From: Rothia mucilaginosa
GTDB lineage: Bacteria > Actinomycetota > Actinomycetes > Actinomycetales > Micrococcaceae
Assembly: GCF_001548235.1 (NCBI RefSeq)
Contig: NZ_AP014938.1
Location: forward strand, 1 to 64,000
DNA: 64,000 nt
Direction of reading: 5' to 3'
The number at the start of each line of letters is the position of its first letter. Position 1 is the stretch's first letter. The notes beneath the pieces are model-generated. The model saw nothing but the letters and a program-made list of their open reading frames with translations, did not search any database and had not been told where the DNA came from. Made by a program: the position numbers and the translations under genes. Positions 35,461 through 44,615 of the stretch are shown one piece after another.

Positions 35461-36486
35461 TTAGGGAAGGACGACTACCTGAGCTGCGAATGCCAAGCCG
35501 GCACCGAAGCCGATCTGCAGGGCGAACTTGCCGGAGAGTTCCGGGTTCTCCTTGAGCAGGCGGTGTGCGGCGAGGGGAACCGATGCGGCGGAGGTGTTAC
35601 CGGCATCGACGATGTCGCGTGCCACTGCCACCGTGTCGGGAAGCTTGAGGGTCTTGACCATCTGGTCAATGATGCGGGCGTTTGCCTGGTGCGGGATGAG
35701 CGCGCCGAGCTCGTCGGGGGTGATGCCGGCGGTTTCGAGTGCCTGCTTGGCGACCTTCGCCATTTCCCATACTGCCCAGCGGAAGACGGAGGGGCCGTCC
35801 TGGCGCAGGGTGGGCCAGATCTTTTCGCCTTCCTGCACGGGGTTTGCAACGAAGTCGCGGTTGCGGATATCCAGCAGGGAGTGAGTCATACCCACAGTGC
35901 CCCAGCGGGAGCCGTCCGAGCCCCATACGGTGGGGGCGATGCCGGGTTCGTCGGAGACGCCTACGACTGCTGCGCCCGCGCCGTCGCCGAGCAGGAAGGA
36001 GATGGTGCGTTCGGTGTTGTCGATGAAGTCGGAGAGCTTCTCAACGCCGATGACCAGCACGTGCTTTGCGGTGCCCGCGCGAACGAGGGCGTCTGCCTGG
36101 GCGATGCCGTAGCAGAAACCTGCGCACGCTGCGGAGATGTCGTATGCGGGGCACTTGGAGCCGATTGCGTCGGCGACCAGGGTTGCCAGGGAGGGGGTTG
36201 CGTAGGGGTGCGAGATGGTCGAGATGATGACCGCCTCAATGTCCTCACCGGCTACACCGGATGCCTCGAGGGCGTCCTTGGCGGCTTCGATGGCGAGGTC
36301 GGTTACCGACTGGTTTTCGCTGGCGCGGTGGCGGGTTGCGATGCCGGTGCGCTGCTTGATCCACTCGTCGGAGGAGTTGATTGCCTCAACGATGTCATCG
36401 TTGGGGACGATGACATCACCGCGGGCTGCGCCGTAACCGAGGATGCGGGAGTAGCGGTTGATTTCGTACTGCTTGAGGGTAGTCAC
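35461..36486 (-). CDS. fabH: Beta-ketoacyl-ACP synthase III
   Basis: Starts fatty acid synthesis by condensing an acyl-CoA with malonyl-ACP. In 341 residues the catalytic triad is Cys121 (DISAACAGF), His in LIPHQANARI and Asn in AGNTSAAS. I chose the GTG at 36486 because it has AAGGA at good spacing and the protein then begins as the family does; the open frame reaches back to an ATG at 36516 without a site. Branched-chain primers are likely in this group, but the specificity is not readable. Confidence 0.96.
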   Translation of the reverse strand: MTTLKQYEINRYSRILGYGAARGDVIVPNDDIVEAINSSDEWIKQRTGIATRHRASENQSVTDLAIEAAKDALEASGVAGEDIEAVIISTISHPYATPSLATLVADAIGSKCPAYDISAACAGFCYGIAQADALVRAGTAKHVLVIGVEKLSDFIDNTERTISFLLGDGAGAAVVGVSDEPGIAPTVWGSDGSRWGTVGMTHSLLDIRNRDFVANPVQEGEKIWPTLRQDGPSVFRWAVWEMAKVAKQALETAGITPDELGALIPHQANARIIDQMVKTLKLPDTVAVARDIVDAGNTSAASVPLAAHRLLKENPELSGKFALQIGFGAGLAFAAQVVVLP

Positions 36487-36601
36487 GTATTCAATCCTTA
36501 GTGCTGATGCTCGCAAGACACTGTGTGCCTCGCATGTCTAAAGTGATGTCTAGTGTGAAGGCTTCCTGGCGTGAGGAGAGCTGGGGGCTCTCCTGCGACG
36601 T

Positions 36602-37501
36602 TTAGCCCTTCAGCGAGGCGAGATCCTCGGGGGTGTTGATGGAGGTGCCGGGCACACCGCGCATCGCGCGCTTTGCCAGGCCGACCAGGGTGCCTGCGGG
36701 GGCGACCTCGATAATGCCGGCGACCTCACGCTCGAGTAGGGTTGCCATGCACAGGTCCCAGCGGACGGGGCTGGTGACCTGGGAGACGAGGGTCTTGACG
36801 AACTCTTCACCGGATGCCACGGCGGAACCGTCGCGGTTGGTCAGCAGTGCGGAGGTCGGGTCGGATACCTGCAGGGATGCGGCGAACTCTTCCAGGGCGG
36901 GCACGGCGGGTGCCATTGCCTCGGTGTGGAATGCGCCAGCGACCTTCAGAGGGATGACGCGGGTGCGTGCGGGCGGGTTCGCGGCGAATGCTTCGATGGC
37001 GGGGATGGGGCCTGCGGCTACGATCTGGCCGCCGCCGTTGGAGTTTGCTGCAACGAGGCCTGCTGCGTCGATGGCTTCGCGGACGTTTTCTTCAACGCCG
37101 CCGAGTACTGCAGCCATGCCGGTCGGGGAGGCGGCTGCCGCCTCCGCCATACCGTTGGCGCGCACGCGCACGAAACGCATTGCGTCTTCGTCGCTGAGTA
37201 CGCCCGCGAGGGCTGCTGCGGTGATTTCGCCGACGGAGTGGCCCGCGAAGATGAGTTCTTCACCGTCGAGTTCGCGTAGTGCGAGGCGGCCGGTGACGAT
37301 ACCTGCAGCCACGATGAGCGGCTGGGCGATTGCGGTGTCCTTGATGGTTTCTTCTTCGGCTTCGGTGCCGTAGTGAATCAGGTCGATGCCTGCCGCTTCG
37401 GAGAGTCGTTCCAGGTGCTCACGCACACCTTCAATCTCGAGCCAGGGGCTCAGGAAGCCCTTCTTCTGGGAGCCCTGTCCGGGGCAAACGAGTGCGCGCA
37501 T
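36602..37501 (-). CDS. fabD: Malonyl-CoA:ACP transacylase
   Basis: Loads malonate onto ACP. The 299 residues carry the N-terminal CPGQGSQKKG, nucleophile Ser89 in the GHSVGE elbow, and the catalytic His in GAFHTEAM (about 195). ATG 37501 follows GAAAGG. First gene of the fabD-fabH-acpP-fabF operon; the PucR-type regulator often found upstream in actinobacteria is not present here. Confidence 0.96.
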   Translation of the reverse strand: MRALVCPGQGSQKKGFLSPWLEIEGVREHLERLSEAAGIDLIHYGTEAEEETIKDTAIAQPLIVAAGIVTGRLALRELDGEELIFAGHSVGEITAAALAGVLSDEDAMRFVRVRANGMAEAAAASPTGMAAVLGGVEENVREAIDAAGLVAANSNGGGQIVAAGPIPAIEAFAANPPARTRVIPLKVAGAFHTEAMAPAVPALEEFAASLQVSDPTSALLTNRDGSAVASGEEFVKTLVSQVTSPVRWDLCMATLLEREVAGIIEVAPAGTLVGLAKRAMRGVPGTSINTPEDLASLKG

Positions 37502-37752
37502 GCGGTGCGACCTTTCTGGTTTTTAGTACTCGTACGCGGTGCCTCCGCAGAGATGGAGACCACGGCTAGTCTGTTACCTATGCTACCTTGTTCAGCCGCT
37601 TTGCATAAACATCGCAGTGCAAGAATTTTGGGGTGCACTGGGAGCCTAGACAGTGGTTGAACAGTGTATAGCTTAGATTGAATTCACCCATTCGTACAAC
37701 CCGAACGGGCAAGGTTCAAATAGAGAGACAGCTAACTTTAGGGTTGCCACCC

Positions 37753-38862
37753 CTAGGCTCGCGGATGCGCCCGCGCGTATGTCTCCGCCAAACGCTTCAT
37801 CGACACGTGCGTGTAAATCTGCGTGGTCGCCAACGATGAATGACCCAGCAGCTCCTGCACCGAACGGATATCGGCACCACCATCGACCAGGTGAGTCGCC
37901 GCTGAATGACGCAAAACGTGCGCGCCCGACGCCTGAGTGTTCTCCACCGTGCGCAGCAGGCGGGTCAGGTCCTCACGAATCTGACGGGCATTCGCACGCC
38001 CACCACGAGGGCCAATAAACAGCGCCGTCACGCCCTGAGCGCCCTCCGGAATCCACTGCGGACGACCATACGACACCCAACGATTTAACGCCTTGAGCGC
38101 CGGGGTGCCCAGCGGCACTACGCGCTCCTTATTACCCTTACCCAGCACGCGCACCGTCTTATTCGCCCGGTCCACGCTCTGCAAATCCAGGCCGGTCAGC
38201 TCAGAAATACGCATGCCCGAGGCGTACAGCACCTCAACCACGGCTTCCAGGCGCAGCAGGCGTGCATCACGAGGATCCTGCGCCCGGCGCTCCTGCAGGG
38301 TAGTCAGCAGCTGGTTCATCTGCTCACGGCTCAGCACCGGCGGCAGGTGATTCTCCCGCTTGGGGGTGCGCATACCGCGCGTGGGGTTGGCGTGCACCAG
38401 CTCCTCCTCCTGAGCCCAGGTGAAGAACGTGCGCAGGGTCGAGCCGCGGCGCGCCACCGTAGAACGAGCCGCCTGCCGCAGATGCAGCGAACCCAACCAC
38501 TCACGAATCAGGGACGCGTCAATGCTATCCAGATGCCGCACGCCGCGGCGCGCCATGTAGCCGAAGAAGCCCTCCAAATCCGAAATATAGGAGCGGATTG
38601 TCTCTTCGGAACGGTGCTTCTCATAGCGCAGAAAACGCTCAAAACGGTCCAGGACGGGGCGGAACACCTCGCCGGAAACGCCCAGTGCCGATTCAGGTAG
38701 AGCAGAGCCGGGCAGGGCAGAATCTGGACCCTCAGCCTGGGCGCCGGGATAATCAGCGGCGAGGCTACGGGTATAGGTCACCGGCAGGGTCGTGGAGGGA
38801 GCCTCATCTCGGTATTCTTCCCGGCTCTCGCTCCGGTTTTCGTGCTGGCGGGCGGGGGTCAT
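37753..38862 (-). CDS. xerC: Tyrosine recombinase XerC
   Basis: Site-specific recombinase of about 369 residues that resolves chromosome dimers at dif with XerD. It has an N-terminal SAM-like core-binding domain (about 65-150) and a C-terminal catalytic domain. The active-site residues are Arg in ASGMRISEL, Lys in GKGNKERVVPL, HVLRHSAATHL (His-x-x-Arg), HSS in ELLGHSSLATTQIYTH, and the Tyr nucleophile in that last segment. About 60 extra N-terminal residues are polar. The start at 38862 has a perfect AAAGGAGG site. Position after dprA is the usual actinobacterial one, so this is the housekeeping enzyme rather than an integron or phage integrase. Confidence 0.93.
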   Translation of the reverse strand: MTPARQHENRSESREEYRDEAPSTTLPVTYTRSLAADYPGAQAEGPDSALPGSALPESALGVSGEVFRPVLDRFERFLRYEKHRSEETIRSYISDLEGFFGYMARRGVRHLDSIDASLIREWLGSLHLRQAARSTVARRGSTLRTFFTWAQEEELVHANPTRGMRTPKRENHLPPVLSREQMNQLLTTLQERRAQDPRDARLLRLEAVVEVLYASGMRISELTGLDLQSVDRANKTVRVLGKGNKERVVPLGTPALKALNRWVSYGRPQWIPEGAQGVTALFIGPRGGRANARQIREDLTRLLRTVENTQASGAHVLRHSAATHLVDGGADIRSVQELLGHSSLATTQIYTHVSMKRLAETYARAHPRA

Positions 38863-38973
38863 GCGTCCCTCCTTTCGTGGTTCTTGGTTCCTGGTTCTAG
38901 CTACGTTTCTAGCGGCGTTGATGCTTCTCAACAGCCTATTTCTATCCCCCGGCGCATCTGCCGTTAGGACGGC

Positions 38974-39010
38974 GGGGTAGGCTCCGCGCCAGTACGCGCG
39001 AGCCTACCCC
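38974..39010. terminator. Hairpin between dprA and xerC
   Basis: GGGGTAGGCTCCGCG pairs with CGCGCGAGCCTACCCC. The T tract is poor on both strands, so it may be an attenuating or processing hairpin. Confidence 0.5.
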
Positions 39011-39127
39011 AATTGTAGAGAGGTTCAGCCTCCCCCACGTGCCGTCCTGTCATGATTGACCACCGCATCCCGCTATAGCCGGGTGTTCAGCCAGGATGTT
39101 CGGCCGAGGTGTTCAGCGGGGGCTCTC

Positions 39128-40924
39128 CTACGCTGCGGCAGCCGGGCGGACCTTCCTCCAGCTCGTTCCACTGCTCTCCGCCAAACCGCAACGACCCAGG
39201 TGGAACAGGTCAGCCATCACATCGCGAGCGCTCAAGCCCAAAGCGGCGGCAATCTCGTCCACGCCGCGGTAGGAGCGCGGGCTCAAATCATCCCAGACCC
39301 TACCCTGCCGCTCCGTCAGCTCATCCAACGCACTGGAGGAGGCAGCCCGATCCCATTCGCTCTCGTGCTCGGTACCCAGCTCAAAACCCGCGGCGGCATC
39401 GTAGTCGAGAATATCGGCGGCCTCGGTGAGCGTTTGCGCTAGTCCATCGCGTAGCAGACGGTTCGTGCCCACCGAGTTCGGCGAGTTAATCTGCCCCGGA
39501 ACAGCCCAGAGAGTACGCCCAATCTCCATCGCATGACGAGCCGTATTCAGCGCACCGGAACGCCAGCGCGCCTCCACCACAATGGTGTGCCGCGCCAACG
39601 CCGCAATCAGGCGGTTACGCTCCAGAAAACGCCAACGCGTCGGGGTGTTACCCACGCTCACCTCGCTCATGATGAGCCCGCGGTCAACAATCATGTTCAA
39701 CGCATCCGAGTTCTGCGCCGGGTACAGCCGATCCAGCCCACCCGCCATGAAGGCGATGGTCGGCAGGTCGCTGCCCTGCTGGGTCAGCGCCGCCCGATGC
39801 GCCGCAATATCGATGCCCATCGCACCGCCAGAAATCACCGTGTACCCGCGGCGTGACAGCTCGGCGGCAAGGTGGGTCGTCGCCTCCGTACCGTAGATGC
39901 TCGGGTCACGCGAACCGACCAGCGCCACGCTCGGAGCAGACGCCAAATCCAGCAGGTGCCGCGAATCGCCTCGGCACCACAGCCCGTACGGTCGGGCAGG
40001 CCCCAAATCGTTCAGCTGCGGAGGCCACAGCGGATCGGCGGGAGTGACCAGCCACGCCCCGCAGGTTGCCGCCATGTGCGCCTCCGCGTTCAGGGTGCGT
40101 TCCATACGGCGGTTCCAGCGCAGGCGGCGAGTCGCGAGCGCCTTGCCGAACTTATCGCGGCTCATCTGATGCTCACCCGGTGTGTAGTAGCCATTCGCGC
40201 TACAGAACAGGGTGGACTCCCCCTCGGCGGGCGCGCCCACCGAGTGCAGAAATTCGCTGAGCTGCGCATCCGGTTCGCCGTGCTCCCAGGTGTGTTCATC
40301 CGGGATGTGCCCGGTCAGCAGATAGTGCAGGGTCAGCGGCGCACCCAGGCTGGTGAGGGATTCGACCACGAGCTCATCGGCGGGTTCGGCGTAGCGCATC
40401 AGCTGGGCGGTGCAGCAGCGGATGTACTCGCGGCACGCTGCCTCAAGCTCCTCCGCGCTGAGCTCAGGGTTGAAGAGAGGTGCGGGGTGAGGACCGCTGG
40501 AGGCTGTACCCGCCGCAGCTTCGGGACGCTCGCCCTGTAGCCCCTCGCTCTGTGGCTCCTCCCCCGGCTGTTCCTCCCGGTGCATCTCCTCTAAGTACAC
40601 AGGGTCTTCTAGATACACCGGGTTCAGGCAGGAGGCGAGGAACCCCGGCAACCGCGCCGCGTTATACGGGCTCGGCGAGGGTTCCTGCCCCAGCGACAGA
40701 ATATGCGCAACCCTCTCACGCACCAGGGCGTGCGCATCCAGGGTGCGGCCTGGCAGGCGGATCTGCAGTTCCTCCTGCACAAAATCCCCCACAACGCTCT
40801 CCTCAGCCGCGCTCGCTTCTGGCAGGCTCACTTCTGGCACACGCTCTTCCAGCACTGCTTCTCTCAGCGCATTTTCTTTCAATTCGGCCTCTTCAGCTCG
40901 TTTTCTGAGCTTCTTCTCACCCAT
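39128..40924 (-). CDS. dprA: DNA-processing protein DprA with long N-terminal extension
   Basis: Binds incoming single-stranded DNA during transformation and loads RecA. The Rossmann-like DprA core is at about residues 300-515, with SVALVGSRDPSIYG, VISGGAMGIDIAAHRAAL, FMAGGLDRLYPAQN and EVSVGNTPTRWRFLERNRLIAAL. A C-terminal winged helix follows (about 535-590). The family is usually near 290-390 residues; here 598, because the first 170 residues are an acidic Glu/Pro-rich, low-complexity extension. ATG 40924 has AGAGGAG; shortening the start would lose no core. It sits between comM and xerC. Confidence 0.93.
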   Translation of the reverse strand: MGEKKLRKRAEEAELKENALREAVLEERVPEVSLPEASAAEESVVGDFVQEELQIRLPGRTLDAHALVRERVAHILSLGQEPSPSPYNAARLPGFLASCLNPVYLEDPVYLEEMHREEQPGEEPQSEGLQGERPEAAAGTASSGPHPAPLFNPELSAEELEAACREYIRCCTAQLMRYAEPADELVVESLTSLGAPLTLHYLLTGHIPDEHTWEHGEPDAQLSEFLHSVGAPAEGESTLFCSANGYYTPGEHQMSRDKFGKALATRRLRWNRRMERTLNAEAHMAATCGAWLVTPADPLWPPQLNDLGPARPYGLWCRGDSRHLLDLASAPSVALVGSRDPSIYGTEATTHLAAELSRRGYTVISGGAMGIDIAAHRAALTQQGSDLPTIAFMAGGLDRLYPAQNSDALNMIVDRGLIMSEVSVGNTPTRWRFLERNRLIAALARHTIVVEARWRSGALNTARHAMEIGRTLWAVPGQINSPNSVGTNRLLRDGLAQTLTEAADILDYDAAAGFELGTEHESEWDRAASSSALDELTERQGRVWDDLSPRSYRGVDEIAAALGLSARDVMADLFHLGRCGLAESSGTSWRKVRPAAAA

Positions 40925-41002
40925 GATGTTCTTCTCCTCTCGTGAGTGATTCCTTCTATAAACCGGCACGCTATGTCCACTGTCCCTATTTCAGCTGGCA
41001 CA

Positions 41003-42541
41003 TTATTTCAATTGCCCCTGCTGCCGCAGAAAAAGCGCCACATCCAGGTGCTCCCGGCTCGGGTAGGCGGCGCCCTCCAAATCGGCGAGAGTCCAGGCGA
41101 TACGCAACACCCGGTCGTAGCCGCGAGCCGTCAGCGTTCCGCGATCCACGGCGGCGTTCAGCTCGCCGGTGAGCTTCGCATCCAGACGCAGCGGACCGCG
41201 CAGAATCTTGCCGTTCATCTCCGCATTCGTCTTCAACCCGTACGGTTCCAGGCGCTCCTTCTGAGCCTGCCGCGCCGCCATGACGCGCTCACGAATCTGC
41301 GCCGAACTCTCATTCACCTGACCGCCCGCAAGCTCCGTGGAAGACACCTTCGGAACCGTCACATTCACATCAATGCGGTCCACCAGCGGGCCCGACAGTC
41401 GCCCAAAATAGGCGCGACGCTCACGCGGGGCACACGTGCACTCCGTACCGGTACCCACGTTCATGCCGCAGGGGCACGGGTTCGCCGCCAAAATCAGCTG
41501 AAAACGCGCCGGATACGTCGCCGACGCACTCGACCGATCCAGGGTCACGGTCCCTGACTCCAGGGGCTGACGGAGCGAATCGAGCACCGTGCGTTTGAAC
41601 TCCGGCGCCTCGTCGAGAAAGAGCACGCCGCGGTGCGCTTTAGACACGCAGCCCGGGCGGGGAATGCCGCTGCCGCCGCCCAGAATCGCCGGCGCGGAGG
41701 CGCTATGATGCGGCGCCTCAAACGGCGGCTGACGCACCAGCTCACTCAGGTGCTCCCCCGCCGAGCAGAGGGAACGAATCGCGGTCACCTCCATCGCGGC
41801 GTCGTTGTCGAGGGTCGGCAGGATGCTCGGCAGGCGCTCCGCAAGCATGGTTTTACCCGAACCGGGCGGGCCGGTCAGCAGCATGTGGTGACCACCCGCA
41901 GCGGCGATTTCGAGGGCGAAACGTCCCTGCGACTGACCGGCAACATCGCTCATATCCGAAGGGATTTCAGCCGGTTTCGCCACCGGTGCGCTCGCCTCCG
42001 TCTGAGGGGCGGGCGGGTAGGTCAGCTTCTGGCTCTCGGCGCCGAGAGCGGCAAAAACCTCCGCCAGGCAGCGGAAACCGCTCACCTGCGCGCCGGGAAT
42101 CAGCGCCGCCTCCTCAGCATTTTCGGCGGGCACAATCACGCGGTGGTGACCGGCATCCACAGCGGCTTTGACCGCTGGCAGGATACCCGGCACGGGGCGT
42201 AGCGTTCCGTCCAGTCCCAGCTCGCCCAGGAAGACGCTATCGCCGCTGGGGTGCAATTTCTTCTCCGCCTGCAGCGCCGCAACCACGATGGCTAGGTCGA
42301 ACGCCGAGCCGCGTTTGGGCAGGGTCGCCGGGGTCAGGTTCACGGTAAGCCGGTGCTGGGTGAGGGTGATGCCGGTGTTCTTCGCCGCGGAGCGCACACG
42401 CTCTTTAGACTCGTTGAGCGCGGTATCGGGCAGACCCAGCAGCACGAAGCCGGGCAGGCCCTGCGAAATATCCGCCTCAACATCAACAATGTGCCCGCGC
42501 AGGCCAACCAGCGCCACGGAATAGGTGCGTGCGAATCCCAT
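41003..42541 (-). CDS. comM: Competence-related AAA+ helicase ComM/YifB
   Basis: 512-residue Mg-chelatase-like AAA+ protein. ComM promotes branch migration when transforming DNA is integrated. It has an N-terminal Lon-substrate-like ChlI domain (about 1-180), Walker A GPPGSGKTML, Walker B GVLFLDEAPEF, a zinc-type CPCGMNVG...C segment, sensor region and a C-terminal Mg-chelatase domain. ATG 42541 overlaps the last base of the yraN stop, indicating translational coupling. It forms a unit with dprA, suggesting natural transformation capacity. Confidence 0.95.
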   Translation of the reverse strand: MGFARTYSVALVGLRGHIVDVEADISQGLPGFVLLGLPDTALNESKERVRSAAKNTGITLTQHRLTVNLTPATLPKRGSAFDLAIVVAALQAEKKLHPSGDSVFLGELGLDGTLRPVPGILPAVKAAVDAGHHRVIVPAENAEEAALIPGAQVSGFRCLAEVFAALGAESQKLTYPPAPQTEASAPVAKPAEIPSDMSDVAGQSQGRFALEIAAAGGHHMLLTGPPGSGKTMLAERLPSILPTLDNDAAMEVTAIRSLCSAGEHLSELVRQPPFEAPHHSASAPAILGGGSGIPRPGCVSKAHRGVLFLDEAPEFKRTVLDSLRQPLESGTVTLDRSSASATYPARFQLILAANPCPCGMNVGTGTECTCAPRERRAYFGRLSGPLVDRIDVNVTVPKVSSTELAGGQVNESSAQIRERVMAARQAQKERLEPYGLKTNAEMNGKILRGPLRLDAKLTGELNAAVDRGTLTARGYDRVLRIAWTLADLEGAAYPSREHLDVALFLRQQGQLK

Positions 42542-43041
42542 TACGCCACCGCCTTCAGGTGCTCGAAGGTGAAGGTTTCGCAGGTCCCGGTCACCGCAAT
42601 TGCGTCAATGCGAAAACGCGGAAAATCCAGGTTCTCACGCAGCCTGCACCAGAGAATCGCCAGCGAGCGCGTGCGGCGCGCCTTATCGCGGTCAATGGAC
42701 GCAAACGGGTGCCCAAAGTCTTCACTGCTGCGGGTCTTGACCTCAACGAACACCAGCTCGTCCTCGGGGTCAATGGCGATGAGGTCGAGCTCCCCGCGAA
42801 TCTGTTCGTGTTCCAGTCCGGCGGGCGGGCGCCAGTTCCTCTCCAGGATGCGGTAGCCGTTCGTCTCAAGGATGCGGGCGGTCAGCTCCTCACCCCAACG
42901 CCCGACGCTGTGGGCGCGAGGCGGGGTTTTGTGGAGCTGGGTTCGCTGAGACCTGGTTCCCTGGAGCTGGGTTCTGCCGAGCAGGGATCTGTTGGGTGCG
43001 CTTCGGGTTGCGGCGCGGGCTGTTATTCGGGCTGGTGTCAT
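42541..43041 (-). CDS. yraN: YraN/UPF0102 family nuclease-fold protein
   Basis: 166-residue protein. The UPF0102 core starts at VGRWGEELTARILETNGY (about 47-64) with the endonuclease-like core GELDLIAIDPEDELVFVEVKTR, that is Glu/Asp...Glu-x-Lys of the restriction-endonuclease fold. Its role is not settled. The first 45 residues are basic and Arg/Ser-rich. ATG at 43041 follows a purine-rich GGGAGAG. It is coupled to comM by a 1-base overlap. Confidence 0.9.
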   Translation of the reverse strand: MTPARITARAATRSAPNRSLLGRTQLQGTRSQRTQLHKTPPRAHSVGRWGEELTARILETNGYRILERNWRPPAGLEHEQIRGELDLIAIDPEDELVFVEVKTRSSEDFGHPFASIDRDKARRTRSLAILWCRLRENLDFPRFRIDAIAVTGTCETFTFEHLKAVA

Positions 43042-43347
43042 GGGTCTCTCCCCTAAGTAGATAGCGGTTGTGCTTCTACTGTGCCCGCCGCGCGCGTGCC
43101 CGAACGCGGTTAACGAAAAACTGTGGATAACCTCGGCTTCCAGAAGGAATTAGAGGTTATCCACAGTCGTTTATTTGAAATTTTGGGGTATATTTTTCAA
43201 AAACACCGCCCGTGCGCCGATTCGGCGCGTCATATTTGCGCAGGTTCGTCGCCTAGTTCTGCGCGCGCTTTCATCACTCAGTCCCGCCGCCCGGCAACTT
43301 GGGCACCCACGCGCCTACCCCGGCGAGGTATCGAGCTAGGCGTTATT
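43042..43347. other. Intergenic region between yraN and the DUF2469 gene
   Basis: The palindromic DnaA-box pair (43121-43166) is the only clear feature. The rest, about 43170-43345, shows no supported gene. Confidence 0.45.
43121..43166 (-). terminator. Hairpin made of two inverted DnaA-box words
   Basis: CTGTGGATAACCTC (43121-43134) and GAGGTTATCCACAG (43153-43166) are perfect inverted repeats with an 18-base loop. Each arm holds a perfect TTATCCACA. On the minus strand the hairpin is followed by TTTTTCG, so it can also be the terminator of the lepB-rnhB-DUF2469 transcript. Confidence 0.65.
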
Positions 43348-43674
43348 TTAGGCGTTGAAGTCCGGCATTTCCGGCACGGTGAACTCCTGGTTGGGCAGGC
43401 GCTCCTCCACGTTCACGTCACGCACCGAGTAGGCGTGCACCTTCTTTACAAAGCGGTTGGAGCGGAATACATCCCACACCCACACGTCGCTCATGCTCAC
43501 CTCAAAGTAGAGGGTGCCGTCCTGCACGTGCGGGGTGACGTCCACCTGGTTTGCCAGGTAGAAGCGTCGGTCGGTTTCTACCGCGTAGCTAAAGAGCGAC
43601 ATGACGTCTTTGTATTCGCGGTAGAGCGCCATTTGGGCGTCGGTCTCGTAGTTTTCGAGGTCTTCTGCGCTCAC
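43348..43674 (-). CDS. DUF2469 domain protein
   Basis: 108-residue member of the actinobacteria-specific DUF2469 family, recognised from MSAEDLENYETDAQMALYREY at the start and VWVWDVFRSNRFVKKV in the middle. Function unknown; it is almost always encoded between rnhB and yraN, as here. Acidic, soluble, no signal peptide. ATG 43674 follows GGAAAG. Confidence 0.93.
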   Translation of the reverse strand: MSAEDLENYETDAQMALYREYKDVMSLFSYAVETDRRFYLANQVDVTPHVQDGTLYFEVSMSDVWVWDVFRSNRFVKKVHAYSVRDVNVEERLPNQEFTVPEMPDFNA

Positions 43675-43772
43675 TACTCTTCCTTTCCTGGGCTTTCTTA
43701 GTACTGATTCAGCGGTGGCACGTTAGGCTTTCGCAGGCTTCCGAGGCGCGGTTTTCAGGAACATCACGCACC

Positions 43773-44609
43773 CTAGCCGCGCTGTGCTGCTGCCGCCTCA
43801 ATCTGCTCGGCGGTTGCCGGAAGCGACCATGATAGGCGATGCTGCGGGCTGGGGCCCTGCACGCTAATCGCCTCGCGGTGAGCGGCGGATCCGTAACCCT
43901 TGTTCTTTGCCCAGCCGTACCCCGGGTAGCGGGCGTCCAGCTGGACCATCAGCTCGTCACGTTCCACCTTCGCAACCACCGAGGCGGCGGCGATGGAGGC
44001 GCACTTGTAGTCGCCCTTGATGACCATGGTCACCGGCATCTGCGCGGGCTCACCTGCGCCGCCTTCACCCGCGCCTTCCCACGCCTGGGCGAGCAGGGCG
44101 TTGTAGTGTGCCTGCGCCGGGCCCGGTGCCAGCGCACTGAACAGGTCTTCCTGCGGAGGGGTGAACCAGTCGTGCTTACCATCCAGTAGGGCGGCGTCGG
44201 CACGGTATCCGCGGCGCGCCAGTTCGGCGAGCGCACGCTGGGCGGCAAGTCTCAGCGAGAGGGTCATGCCGAGCCGGTCAATGTCCGCCGGTTCCACGTG
44301 CCCGACCGCCACGGCGCACCACTGGCGGATTTCGGGAACCATGGATTCGCGGCGTGCCGGTGAGAGCGCCTTGGAGTCGATCAGCCCGCCCACATCGAGG
44401 GTAGCGTCCGGGGTGAGGATTGCGACGCCCACGGTGACCGGGCCCGCCATGGAGCCGCGGCCCACCTCGTCGATTCCGGCAACCGTGCGGGCGCCGGAGG
44501 CGAAGAGCTGCTGCTCGTACTCGAGGTCGGCGGCGGGCGGGGTTGCCTTCGAGGGCTTAGCTTGAGCGGGTTTCGTTGCGCTCTTCTGAGCGCTCACCAT
44601 CATTCCCAA
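43773..44609 (-). CDS. rnhB: Ribonuclease HII
   Basis: Removes ribonucleotides from DNA-RNA hybrids and single embedded ribonucleotides. The catalytic acidic residues are in AGIDEVGRGSMAGPV (Asp-Glu) and DAALLDGKHDW, with a further Asp in SVVAKVERDELM. The C-terminal YGWAKNKGYGSAAHREAI segment is typical. 278 residues, slightly long owing to a Lys/Ala-rich N-terminus and a Gly/Glu insertion near residues 180-190. It starts 6 bases after lepB; several starts (ATG 44609, 44603 or GTG after them) are possible. Confidence 0.94.
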   Translation of the reverse strand: MGMMVSAQKSATKPAQAKPSKATPPAADLEYEQQLFASGARTVAGIDEVGRGSMAGPVTVGVAILTPDATLDVGGLIDSKALSPARRESMVPEIRQWCAVAVGHVEPADIDRLGMTLSLRLAAQRALAELARRGYRADAALLDGKHDWFTPPQEDLFSALAPGPAQAHYNALLAQAWEGAGEGGAGEPAQMPVTMVIKGDYKCASIAAASVVAKVERDELMVQLDARYPGYGWAKNKGYGSAAHREAISVQGPSPQHRLSWSLPATAEQIEAAAAQRG

Positions 44610-44615
44610 GCTCGC

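Noticed and set aside
37753..38862. Phage or integron integrase
   Set aside because: Although a tyrosine recombinase, its place in the comM-dprA-xerC cluster and its length fit housekeeping XerC; no att sites or phage genes are near.
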